The translations under genes were made by a program, and so were the position numbers. Positions 1 through 10,158 of a stretch of DNA of 64,000 bases are shown here, one piece after another. This stretch comes from Hydractinia symbiolongicarpus. Lineage: Eukaryota > Cnidaria > Hydrozoa > Anthoathecata > Hydractiniidae. The notes beneath the pieces are model-generated. The model did no database searches and was not told where the DNA came from. It was given only the letters and a program-made list of their open reading frames with translations. Where the stretch lies: NCBI RefSeq assembly GCF_029227915.1, contig NC_079879.1, forward strand, positions 15,440,001-15,504,000, written 5' to 3'. Position 1 is the first letter of the stretch; each line of letters begins with the position of its first letter.

Positions 1-1273
1 TAGACTGCAAAAGGCCATATTACAGCCTTTATAGGACTGTGCACGTAGTTAAGAGAGTTCCAAGGCAACTTCGCCAAGGAAAACATCTTGGGACGTTGTA
101 GCGCATTGAGACTGGAACGATTAGTCCAAATGTAACCTGTGCAGGCAGGTGAAACCACGTGATTTACGTGTGAAGCCTTTATTAGACTGCAAAATGACAT
201 TTTACAGCCTTTATAGGACTGTGCATGTAGTTAAAAGTATTGTAAGGCAACGGCGCTAATGAAAACGACCTGGGACGTTGTAGCACATTGAGACTTGAAG
301 GATTAGGCCAATGGTAACTTGCGCAGGCAAATGGAACAACGTGATTTACGTGTGAGGCCTTTATTAGACTGCAAAAGGCCATATTACAGCCTTTATAGGA
401 CAGTGCACGTAGTTAAGAGTGTTGTTAAGCAACGGCGCAAATGAAAACGACTTGGGACGTTGTAGCGCATTGAGACTGGAACGATTAGTCCAAAGGTAAC
501 CTGTGCAGGCAGGTGAAGCCACGTGATTTACGTGTGAAGCCTTTATTAGACTGCAAAATGACATTTTACAGCCTTTATAGGACTGTGCATGTAGTTAAAA
601 CTATTGTAAGGCAACGGCGCTAATGAAAACGACCTGGGACGTTGTAGCACATTGAGACTTGAAGGACTAGGCCAATGGTAACTTGCGCAGGCAAATGGAA
701 CAACGTGATTTACGTGTGAGGCCTTTATTAGACTGCAAAAGGCCATATTACAGCCTTTATAGGACAGTGCACGTAGTTAAGAGTGTTGTAAAGCAACGGC
801 GCAAATGAAAACGACTTGGGATGTTGTAGCGCATTGAGACTGGAAGGAATAGTCCAATGGTAACCTGCACAGGCAAATGGAACCACGTGTTTTACTTGTG
901 AGGCCTTTATTAGACTGCAAAAGGTCATATTACAGCCGTTATAGGACTGTGCGCGTAGTTAAGAGTGTTCTAAGGCCACGGCGCTAATGAGAACAACCTG
1001 GGACGTTGTAGCACATTGAGACTTGAAGGATTAGGCCAATGGTAACTTGCGCAGGCTAATGGAACCACGTGATTTACGTGTGAGGCCTTTATTAGACTGA
1101 AAAAGTCTATATTACAACCTTTATTGGACTGTGTACGTAGTTAATAGTGTTGTAAGGGAACGGCGCTAAGGAAAACGACTTGGGACGTTGTAGCGCATTG
1201 AGACTGGAAGGAATAGTCCAATGGTAACCTGCACAGGCAAATGGAACCACGTGATTTATGTGTGAGGCCTTTA
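1..1273 (+). repeat. Opening mixed monomers with a 364-bp dimer repeat
   Basis: Seven monomers. Those at 182 and 546 are near copies and share an unusual AAAATG-A-CATTTT palindrome at 194-206 and 558-570 in place of the usual AAAAGGCCATATT. Their right-hand neighbours at 364 and 728 share GGACAGTGCACGTAG, so 182-909 is a dimer repeated twice. Monomers 910 and 1092 are the pair that recurs at 8886/9068, 15784/15966 and 22137/22319. Confidence 0.75.
1093..1109. other. Alternative hairpin of the GAAAAAGTC monomer type
   Basis: In this monomer type the usual AAAGGC/GCCTTT pairing is lost, because the sequence reads AAAAAGTCTATATTACAACC. Instead TAGACT (1093-1098) and AGTCTA (1104-1109) form a perfect 6-bp inverted repeat around GAAAA. 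The type recurs at landmarks 9068, 15966, 22319, 29216, 32110, 34474, 36837, 39018, 39928, 44066, 44794, 48022, 49115, 49479, 50572, 50936, 53665 and 56576. Confidence 0.7.
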
Positions 1274-2547
1274 TTAGACTGCAAAAGGCCATATTACAGC
1301 CTTTATAGGATTGTGCACGTAGTTAAGAGAGTTCCAAGGCAACTTCGCCAATGAAAACAACTTGGGACGTTGTAGCGCATTTAGACTGGAACGACTAGTC
1401 CACTGGTAACCTGCACAGGCAGATGGAACCACGTGATTTACGTGTGATGCCTTTATTAGACTGCAAAAGGCCATAATACAGCCTTTATAGGATTGTGCCC
1501 GTAGTTAAGAGAGTTCCAAGGCAACTTCGCCAATGAAAACAACTTGGGACGTTGTAGCGCATTAAGAATGAAACGATTAGTCCAAAGGTAACCTGCGCAG
1601 GCAGGTGAAACCACGTGATTTACGTGTGACGCCTTTATTAGACTGCAAAAGGCCATATTACAGCCTTTATAGGACTCTGCACGTAGTTAGGAGTGTTGTA
1701 AGGCAACAGCGATAATGAAAACGACTTGAGACGTTGTAACGCATTGAGACTGGAAGGAATAGTCCAATGGTAACCTGCACAGGCAAATTGAACCACGTGT
1801 TTTACGTGTGAGGCCTTTATTAGACTGCAAAAGGTCATATTACAGCCTTTATACGACTGTGCACGTAGTTAGGAGTGTTGTAAGGCAACGGCGCTAATGA
1901 AAACGACTTGAAACGCTGTAGCGCATTGAGACTGTAAGGAATAGTACAATGGTAACCTGCACAGGCAAATGGAACCACGTGATTTACGTGTGAGGCCTTT
2001 ATTAGACTGCAAAATGCCATATTACAGTCTTTATAGGACTGTGCACGTAGTTAAGAGTGTTCTAAGGCAACTTCGCCAATGAAAACATCTTGCGACGTTG
2101 TAGCGCATTGAGACTGTAACGATTAGTCCAAAGGTAACCTGCGCAGGCAGGTGAAGCCACGTGATTTACGTGTGAAGACTTTATTAGACTGCAAAATGCC
2201 ATATTACAGCCTTTATAGGACTGTGCATGTAGTTAAAAGTATTGTAAGGCAACGGCGCTAATAAAAACGACCTGGGACGTTGTAGCACATTGAGACTTGA
2301 AGGACTAGGCCAATGGTAACTTACGCAGTCAAATGGAACCACGTGATTTACGTGTGAGGCCTTTATTAGACTGCAAAAGGCCATATTACAGCCTTTATAG
2401 GACAGTGCACGTAGTTAAGAGTGTTGTAAAGCAACGGCGCAAATGAAAACGACTTGGGACGTTGTAGCGCATTGAGACTGGAACAACTAGTCCACTGGTA
2501 ACCTGCACAGACAGATGTAACCACGTGATTTACGTGTGAGGCCTTTA
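1274..2547 (+). repeat. Q block, partial copy (7 monomers)
   Basis: Monomers 1456-2547 match 10523-11614 at a constant offset of 9,067 bp, including the AAACATCTTG monomer (2002) and the pair at 2184/2366. The first monomer, 1274, is a hybrid: its right part follows the Q monomer at 10341 and its left part follows the one at 10523 (AGAGAGTTCCAAGGCAAC). That suggests an in-register exchange that removed about one unit. Confidence 0.75.
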
Positions 2548-3133
2548 TTAGACTGCAAAAGGCCATATTACAGCCTTTATAGGACTGTGCACGTAGTTAA
2601 GAGTGTTCTAAGGCAACTTCGGCAATGAAAACAACTTGGGACGTTGTAGCGCATTGAAACTGGAACGATTAGTTCAATGGTAACGTGCGCAGGCAGGTGA
2701 AACCACCTGATCTACGTGTGAAGCCTTTATTAGACTGCAAAAGGCCATATTACAGCCTTTATAGGACTGTGCATGTAGTTAAAAGTGTTGTAAGGCAACG
2801 GGGCTAATGAAAACAACCTGGGACGTTGTAGCACATTGAGACTTGAAGGATTAGGCCAATGGTAACTTGCGCAGGCTAATGGAACTACGTGATTTACGTG
2901 TGAGGCATGTATTAGACTGCAGAAGGTCATATTACAGCCTTTATAGGATTATGCACGTAGTTAAGAGTGTTGTAAAGCAACGGCGCTAATGAAAACGACT
3001 TGGGAGGTTGTAGCACATTGAGACTGGAACGATTAGTCCAAAGGAAACCTGCGCAGACAGGTGAAACAACGTGATTTATGTGTGAGGCCTTTATTAGACT
3101 GCAAAAGGCCATATTACAGCCTTTATAGGACAG
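2548..3133 (+). repeat. Linker monomers between Q and the 2.7-kb unit
   Basis: Three monomers and the start of a fourth. 2548 carries the paired E-box inverted repeat. 2730 is the GTGCATGTAGTTAAAAG type that recurs at 9432, 16330, 22683 and many later places. 2912 is the GCAGAAGG type starting with ATGTATTAGAC. Confidence 0.65.
2694..2709. other. Paired E-box inverted repeat CAGGTG-AAAC-CACCTG
   Basis: A perfect 6-bp inverted repeat around a 4-nt loop replaces the CACGTG box in one monomer type. Intact copies: 2694-2709, 3422-3437, 6137-6152, 45304-45319, 53993-54008 and 59355-59370. In the same monomer type elsewhere the right arm has decayed to CACCCG or CACTCG (near 9406, 13045, 16311, 22658, 29558, 32450, 34812, 37170, 39356). 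CAGGTG/CACCTG is the core recognised by several E-box proteins; no binding is implied. Confidence 0.65.
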
Positions 3134-5848
3134 TGCACGCAGTTAAGAGTGTTGTAAAGCAACGGTGCAAATGAAAACAACTCGGGACGTTGTAGCGCAT
3201 TGAGACTGGAACGACTACTACAATGGTAACCTGCACAGGCAAATGGAACCACGTGATTTACGTGTGAGGCCTTTATTAGACTGCAAAATGCCATATTACA
3301 GCCTTTATAGGACTGTGCACGTAGTTAAGAGTGTTCTAAGGCAACTTCGGCAATAAAAACAACTTGGGACGTTGTAGCGCATTGAAACTGGAACGATTAG
3401 TTCAATGGTAACGTGCGCAGGCAGGTGAAACCACCTGATCTACGTGTGAAGCCTTTATTAGACTGCAAAAGGCCATATTACAGCCTTTATAGGACTGTGC
3501 ACGTAGTTAGGAGTGTTGTAAGGCAACGGCGCTAATGAAAACGACTTGAAACGCTGTAGCGCATTGAGACTGTAAGGAATAGTACAATGGTAACCTGCAC
3601 AGGCAAATGGAACCACGTGATTTACGTGTGAGGCCTTTATTAGACTGCAAAATGCCATATTACAGCCTTTATAGGACTGTGCACGTAGTTAAGAGTGTTC
3701 TAAGGCAACTTCGCCAATGAAAACATCTTGGGACGTTGTAGCGCATTGAGACTGTAACGATTAGTCCAAAGGTAACCTGCGCAGGCAGTTGAAGCCACGT
3801 GATTTACGTGTGAAGCCTTTATTAGACTGCAAAATGCCATATTACAGCCTTTATAGGACTGTGCATGTAGTTAAAAGTATTGTAAGGCAACGGCGCTAAT
3901 AAAAACGACCTGGGACGTTGTAGCACATTGAGACTTGAAGGACTAGGCCAATGGTAACTTGCGCAGGCAAATGGAACCACGTGATTTACGTGTGAGGCGT
4001 TTATTAGACTGCAAAAGGCCATATTACAGCCTTTATAGGACAGTGCACGTAGTTAAGAGTGTTGTAAAGCAACGGCGCTAATGAAAACGACCTGGAACGT
4101 TGTAGCACATTGAGAGTTGAAGGACTAGGCCAATGGTAACTTGCGCAGTCAAATGGAACCACGTGATTTACGTGTGAGGCCTTTATTAGACTGCAAAAAG
4201 CCATATTACAGCCTTTATAGGACAGTGCACGTAGTTAAGAGTGTTGTAAAGCAACGGCGCAAATGAAAACGACTTGGGACGTTGTAGCGCATTGAGACTG
4301 GAACAACTAGTCCACTGGTAACCTGCACAGACAGATGGAACCACGTGATTTACGTGTGAGGCCTTTATTAGACTGCAAAAGACCATATTACGGCCTTTAT
4401 AGGACAGTGCACGTAGTTAGGAGTGTTATAAGGCAATAGCGATAATGAAAACGACTTGGGACGTTGTAGCGCATTGAGACTGGAAGGAATAGTGCAATGG
4501 TAACCCGCACAGGCAAATGGAACCACGTGTTTTACGTGTGAGGCCTTTATTAGACTGCAAAAGGTCATATTACAGCCTTTATAGGACTGTGCACGTAGTT
4601 AAGAGTGTTCTAAGGCCACGGCGCTAATGAAAACAACCTGGGACATTGTAGCACATTGAGACTTGAAGGATTAGGCCAATGGTAACTTGCGCAGGCTAAT
4701 GGAACCACGTGATTTACGTGTGAGGCATGTATTAGACTGCAGAAGGCCAAATTACAGCCTTTATAGGATTAAGCACGTAGTTAAGAGTGTTGTGAAGCAA
4801 CGGTGCTAATGAAAATGACTTGGGACGTTGTAGCGCATTGAGACTGGAACGAATAGTCTAATGGTAACCTGCACAGGCAAATGGAACCACGTGATTTACG
4901 TGTGAGGCCTTTATTAGACTGCAAAAGGCCATATTACAGCCTTTATAGGACAGTGCACGTAGTTAAGAGTGTTGTAAAGCAACGGCGCTAATGAAAATGA
5001 CTTGGGACGTTGTAGCGCATTGAGACTGGAAGGAATAGTCACAATGGTAACCTGCACAGGCAAATGGAACCACGTGATTTACGTGTGAAGCCTTTATTAG
5101 ACTGCAAAGACCATATTACAGCCTTTATAGGACTGTGCACGTAGTTAAGAGTGTTGTAAGGCAACGACACTATTGAAAACGACTTGGGACATTGTAGCGC
5201 ATTGAGGCTAGAAGGACTAGGACAATGGTAACCTGCGCAGACAGGTGAAACCACGTGATTTACGTGTGAGGCCTTTATTAGACTGCAAAAGGCCATATTA
5301 CAGCCTTTATGGGACAGTGCACGCAGTTAAGAGTGTTGTAAAGCAACGGCGCAAATGAAAACAACTTGGGACGTTGTAGCGCATTGAGACTGGAACGACT
5401 AGTCCACTGGTAACCTGCACAGGCAGATGGAACCACGTGATTTACGTGTGAGGCCTTTTATTAGACTGCAAAAGGCCATATTAAAGCCTTTATAGGACTG
5501 TGCACGTAGTTAAGAGAGTTCCAAGGCAACTTCGCCAATGAAAACAACTTGGGACGTTGTAGCGCATTAAGAATGGAACTATTAGTCCAAAGGTAACCTG
5601 CGCAGGCAGGTGAAACCACGTGATTTACGTGTGAGGCCTTTATTAGACTGCAAAAGGCCATATTACAGCCTTTATAGGACTCTGCACGTAGTTAGGAGAG
5701 TTGTGAGGCAACAGCGATAATGAATACGACTTGAGACGTTGTAACGCATTGAGACTGAAAGGAATAGTACAATGGATGGAACCATGTGATTTACGTATGA
5801 GGGCTTTATTAGAATGCAAAAGGCCATATTACAGCCTTTATACGACTG
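3134..5848 (+). repeat. 2,715-bp higher-order unit, copy 1
   Basis: Fifteen monomers' worth of sequence (one of them short) that recurs immediately downstream at a constant offset of 2,715 bp, seen at landmarks 3458/6173, 3822/6537, 4004/6719, 4186/6901 and 4368/7083. It includes one 166-bp monomer at 5643. Private differences from copy 2 include an extra A at about 5041 (GTCACAATGG) and a single, not doubled, CCAAATTACAG monomer at 4732. Confidence 0.85.
5643..5808 (+). repeat. 166-bp monomer (16-bp deletion), copy 1
   Basis: AATGG is followed directly by ATGGAACC. The 16 bases TAACCTGCGCAGGCAG present in related full-length monomers are missing. The unit ends in TATGAGGGC before TTAGAATGC. 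Confidence 0.85.
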
Positions 5849-5990
5849 TGCACGCAGTTAAGAGTGTTGTAAAGCAACGGTGCAAATGAAAACAACTCGG
5901 GACGTTGTAGCGCATTGAGACTGGAACGACTAGTACAATGGTAACCTGCACAGGCAAATGGAACCACGTGATCTACGTGTGAGGCCTTTA
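5809..5990 (+). repeat. Hybrid monomer at the duplication junction
   Basis: The left part (TTAGAATGC...TTTATACGACTGTGCACG) follows the monomer at 8704. The right part (CAGTTAAGAGTG...ACTCGGGACG) follows the monomer at 3094. The switch falls at about 5840-5853. This is the fingerprint expected of an in-register unequal crossover that made the 2,715-bp tandem duplication. Confidence 0.8.
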
Positions 5991-7446
5991 TTAGACTGCA
6001 AAATGCCATATTACAGCCTTTATAGGACTGTGCACGTAGTTAAGAGTGTTCTAAGGCAACTTCGGCAATAAAAACAACTTGGGACGTTGTAGCGCATTGA
6101 AACTGGAACGATTAGTTCAATGGTAACGTGCGCAGGCAGGTGAAACCACCTGATCTACGTGTGAAGCCTTTATTAGACTGCAAAAGGCCATATTACAGCC
6201 TTTATAGGACTGTGCACGTAGTTAGGAGTGTTGTAAGGCAACGGCGCTAATGAAAACGACTTGAAACGCTGTAGCGCATTGAGACTGTAAGGAATAGTAC
6301 AATGGTAACCTGCACAGGCAAATGGAACCACGTGATTTACGTGTGAGGCCTTTATTAGACTGCAAAATGCCATATTACAGCCTTTATAGGACTGTGCACG
6401 TAGTTAAGAGTGTTCTAAGGCAACTTCGCCAATGAAAACATCTTGGGACGTTGTAGCGCATTGAGACTGTAACGATTAGTCCAAAGGTAACCTGCGCAGG
6501 CAGTTGAAGCCACGTGATTTACGTGTGAAGCCTTTATTAGACTGCAAAATGCCATATTACAGCCTTTATAGGACTGTGCATGTAGTTAAAAGTATTGTAA
6601 GGTAACGGCGCTAATAAAAACGACCTGGGACGTTGTAGCACATTGAGACTTGAAGGACTAGGCCAATGGTAACTTGCGCAGGCAAATGGAACCACGTGAT
6701 TTACGTGTGAGGCGTTTATTAGACTGCAAAAGGCCATATTACAGCCTTTATAGGACAGTGCACGTAGTTAAGAGTGTTGTAAAGCAACGGCGCTAATGAA
6801 AACGACCTGGAACGTTGTAGCACATTGAGAGTTGAAGGACTAGGCCAATGGTAACTTGCGCAGTCAAATGGAACCACGTGATTTACGTGTGAGGCCTTTA
6901 TTAGACTGCAAAAAGCCATATTACAGCCTTTATAGGACAGTGCACGTAGTTAAGAGTGTTGTAAAGCAACGGCGCAAATGAAAACGACTTGGGACGTTGT
7001 AGCGCATTGAGACTGGAACAACTAGTCCACTGGTAACCTGCACAGACAGATGGAACCACGTGATTTACGTGTGAGGCCTTTATTAGACTGCAAAAGACCA
7101 TATTACGGCCTTTATAGGACAGTGCACGTAGTTAGGAGTGTTATAAGGCAATAGCGATAATGAAAACGACTTGGGACGTTGTAGCGCATTGAGACTGGAA
7201 GGAATAGTGCAATGGTAACCCGCACAGGCAAATGGAACCACGTGTTTTACGTGTGAGGCCTTTATTAGACTGCAAAAGGTCATATTACAGCCTTTATAGG
7301 ACTGTGCACGTAGTTAAGAGTGTTCTAAGGCCACGGCGCTAATGAAAACAACCTGGGACATTGTAGCACATTGAGACTTGAGGGATTAGGCCAATGGTAA
7401 CTTGCGCAGGCTAATGGAACCACGTGATTTACGTGTGAGGCATGTA

Positions 7447-7810
7447 TTAGACTGCAGAAGGCCAAATTACAGCCTTTATAGGATTAAGCACGTAGTTAAG
7501 AGTGTTGTGAAGCAACGGTGCTAATGAAAATGACTTGGGACGTTGTAGCGCATTGAGACTGGAACGAATAGTCTAATGGTAACCTGCACAGGCAAATGGA
7601 ACCACGTGATTTACGTGTGAGGCATGTATTAGACTGCAGAAGGCCAAATTACAGCCTTTATAGGATTAAGCACGTAGTTAAGAGTGTTGTGAAGCAACGG
7701 TGCTAATGAAAATGACTTGGGACGTTGTAGCGCATTGAGACTGGAACGAATAGTCTAATGGTAACCTGCACAGGCAAATGGAACCACGTGATTTACGTGT
7801 GAGGCCTTTA
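7447..7810 (+). repeat. Doubled CCAAATTACAG monomer
   Basis: Two almost identical adjacent monomers begin at 7447 and 7629 (ATGTATTAGACTGCAGAAGG start, GGATTAAGCACG, GAAGCAACGGTGC). The P copy at 14344/14526 is also doubled. The copies at 4732, 25776, 27216, 30489 and 31565 are single. The doubling therefore marks a sub-lineage of the P block. Confidence 0.8.
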
Positions 7811-7850
7811 TTAGACTGCAAAAGGCCATATTACAGCCTTTATAGGACAG
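7804..7850 (+). repeat. Internal direct repeat and hairpin of the monomer
   Basis: AAAGGC at 7821-7826 and GCCTTT at 7836-7841 are perfect complements around a 9-nt spacer, CATATTACA. The same stretch also holds a direct repeat: GCCTTTATTAGACTG at 7804-7818 against GCCTTTATAGGACAG at 7836-7850, 32 bp apart. In the commoner GGACTG form of the second copy, 13 of 15 bases match. So the left end of each monomer contains two direct copies and one inverted copy of a GGCCTTT-like word, which could be a trace of an older, shorter unit. Confidence 0.75.
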
Positions 7851-7992
7851 TGCACGTAGTTAAGAGTGTTGTAAAGCAACGGCGCTAATGAAAATGACTT
7901 GGGACGTTGTAGCGCATTGAGACTGGAAGGAATAGTCCAATGGTAACCTGCACAGGCAAATGGAACCACGTGATTTACGTGTGAAGCCTTTA
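7811..7992 (+). repeat. Reference full-length monomer (182 bp)
   Basis: Chosen as a typical monomer. Order of parts from the TTAGAC landmark: A-rich GCAAAAGGCC; CATATTACA spacer; GCCTTTATAGGAC; the GTGCAC palindrome; a variable middle (positions about 55-95 of the monomer) that best separates monomer types; GGGACGTTGTAGC, nearly constant; a second variable part (GAGACTGGAAGG and relatives, then the GGTAACCTGCACAGG region); then CCACGTGATTTACGTGTG and the pyrimidine-rich link to the next unit. Hand count: 48 G, 32 C, 44% GC, seven CpG dinucleotides against about 8.4 expected from base composition. Types differ mostly in the two variable parts, and these switch independently in hybrid monomers. 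Confidence 0.9.
7967..7981. other. CACGTG box within CACGT-GATTT-ACGTG
   Basis: A perfect 5-bp inverted repeat around GATTT, with a CACGTG palindrome at its left edge, occurs near the right end of most monomers. CACGTG is the core bound by many bHLH and plant bZIP proteins (E-box/G-box). Read on the minus strand, the site gives ATCACGTG, which fits the budding-yeast centromere element CDEI (RTCACRTG). That match is short and may be chance. Certain monomer types lack it, with CACCTG, CACCCG, CACGAG or CACGTGTTTT forms instead. Binding is not shown by sequence alone. Confidence 0.6.
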
Positions 7993-8537
7993 TTAGACTG
8001 CAAAGACCATATTACAGCCTTTATAGGACTGTGCACGTAGTTAAGAGTGTTGTAAGGCAACGACACTATTGAAAACGACTTGGGACATTGTAGCGCATTG
8101 AGGCTAGAAGGACTAGGACAATGGTAACCTGCGCAGACAGGTGAAACCACGTGATTTACGTGTGAGGCCTTTATTAGACTGCAAAAGGCCATATTACAGC
8201 CTTTATAGGACAGTGCACGCAGTTAAGAGTGTTGTAAAGCAACGGCGCAAATGAAAACAACTTGGACGTTGTAGCGCATTGAGACTGGAACGACTAGTCC
8301 ACTGGTAACCTGCACAGGCAGATGGAACCACGTGATTTACGTGTGAGGCCTTTTATTAGACTGCAAAAGGCCATATTAAAGCCTTTATAGGACTGTGCAC
8401 GTAGTTAAGAGAGTTCCAAGGCAACTTCGCCAATGAAAACAACTTGGGACGTTGTAGCGCATTAAGAATGGAACTATTAATCCAAAGGTAACCTGCGCAG
8501 GCAGGTGAAACCACGTGATTTACGTGTGAGGCCTTTA

Positions 8538-8703
8538 TTAGACTGCAAAAGGCCATATTACAGCCTTTATAGGACTCTGCACGTAGTTAGGAGAGTTGTG
8601 AGGCAACAGCGATAAGGAATACGACTTGAGACGTTGTAACGCATTGAGACTGAAAGGAATAGTACAATGGATGGAACCATGTGATTTACGTATGAGGGCT
8701 TTA
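8538..8703 (+). repeat. 166-bp monomer, copy 2
   Basis: Same 16-bp gap and same TATGAGGGC end as the copy at 5643. It also carries GATAAGGAATACG where others have GATAATGAATACG. Confidence 0.85.
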
Positions 8704-10158
8704 TTAGAATGCAAAAGGCCATATTACAGCCTTTATACGACTGTGCACGTAGTTAGGAGTGTTGTAAGGCAACGGCGCTAATGAAAATGACTTGAAACGC
8801 TGTAGCGCATTGAGACTGTAAGGAATAGTCCAATGGTAACCTGCACAGGCAAATGGAACCACGTGATTTACGTGTGAGGCCTTTATTAGACTGCAAAAGG
8901 TCATATTACAGCCTTTATAGGACTGTGCACGTTGTTAAGAGTGTTCTAAGGCCACGACGCTAATGAGAACAACCTGGGACGTTGTAGCACATTGAGACTT
9001 GAAGGATTAGGCCAATGGTAACTTGCGCAGGCTAATGGAACCACGTGATTACCGTGTGAGGCCTTTATTAGACTGAAAAAGTCTATATTACAACCTTTAT
9101 TGGACTGTGCACGTAGTTAATAGTGTTGTAAGGGAACGGCGCTAAGGAAAACGACTTGGGACGTTGTAGCGCATTGAGACTGGAAGGAATAGTCCAATGG
9201 TAACCTGCACAGGCAAATGGAACCACGTGATTTACGTGTGAGGCCTTTATTAAACTGCAAAAGGCCATATTACAGCCTTTATAGGACTGTGCACGTAGTT
9301 AAGAGTGTTTTAAGGCAACTTCGGCAATAAAAACAACTTGGGACGTTGTAGCGCATTGAGACTGGAATGATTAGTTCAATGGCAACGTGCGCAGGCAGGT
9401 GAAACCACCCGATCTACGTGTGAAGCCTTTATTAGACTGCAAAAGGCCATATTACAGCCTTTATAGGACTGTGCATGTAGTTAAAAGTGTTGTAAGGCAA
9501 CGGCGCTAATGAAAACGACCTGGGACGTTGTAGCACATTGAGACTTGAAGGATTAGGCCAATGGTAACTTGTGCAGGCTAATGGAACCACGTGATTTACG
9601 TGTGAGGCATGTATTAGACTGCAGAAGGCCATATTACAGCCTTTATAGGATTATGTACGCAGTTAAGAGTGTTGTAAAGCAACGGCGCTAATGAAAACGA
9701 CTTGGGAGGTTGTAGCACCTTGAGACTGGAACGATTAGTCCAAAGGTAACCTGCGCAGGCAGGTGAAATCACGTAATTTACGTGTGAAGCCTTTATTAAA
9801 CTGCAAAGACCATATTACAGCCTTTATAGGACTGTGCACGTAGTTAAGAGTGTTGTAAGGCAACGACACTAATGAAAACGACTTGGGACGTTGTAGCACA
9901 TTGAGACTTGAAGGACTAGGCCAATGGTAACTCGCGCAGGCAAATGGAACCACGTGATTTACGTGTGAGGCCTTTATTAGACTGCAAAAGGTCATATTAC
10001 AGCCTTTATAGGACTGTGCACGCAGTTAAGAGTGTTCTAAGGCCACGGCGCTAAGGAAAACCACTTGGAACGTTGTAGTGCATTGAGACTGGAAGGAATA
10101 GTCCAATGGTAACTTGCGCAGGCTAATGGAACCACGTGATTTACGTGTGAGGTATGTA

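Larger units (their letters stand above)
5849..8743 (+). repeat. 2,715-bp higher-order unit, copy 2 (with one extra monomer)
   Basis: Follows copy 1 directly. From 7629 on, the offset grows from 2,715 to about 2,895 bp because one monomer is doubled. The net gain is 180 because copy 2 also lacks the extra A of copy 1 and has lost one G near 8254 (ACTTGGACG). Only scattered substitutions were noticed otherwise, for example GGTAACGG at 6601 against GGCAACGG. Confidence 0.85.
7083..10158 (+). repeat. P block, fullest copy (17 monomers)
   Basis: I use this as the reference P block, with landmarks 7083, 7265, 7447, 7629, 7811, 7993, 8174, 8356, 8538, 8704, 8886, 9068, 9250, 9432, 9614, 9796 and 9977. 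Recognisable members: the doubled CCAAATTACAG monomer (3rd and 4th), the 181-bp GCAAAGACC monomers, the 183-bp link before 8356 (masked by a one-base loss), the 166-bp monomer and the GAAAAAGTC monomer. Its front overlaps copy 2 of the 2.7-kb unit. It runs straight into Q at 10159. Confidence 0.75.

Noticed and set aside
3340-3376. CENP-B box in the CAACTTCG...AAAAC stretch
   Set aside because: TTCG is present, but the required downstream A and CGGG at the right spacing are not.
7441-7811. Transposon target-site duplication around the doubled monomer
   Set aside because: The duplicated piece is exactly one monomer in phase, as expected from unequal exchange; no terminal repeats or coding remnant.
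7967-7972. Promoter or enhancer based on the CACGTG core
   Set aside because: No TATA or initiator context and no gene nearby; kept only as a possible binding site.
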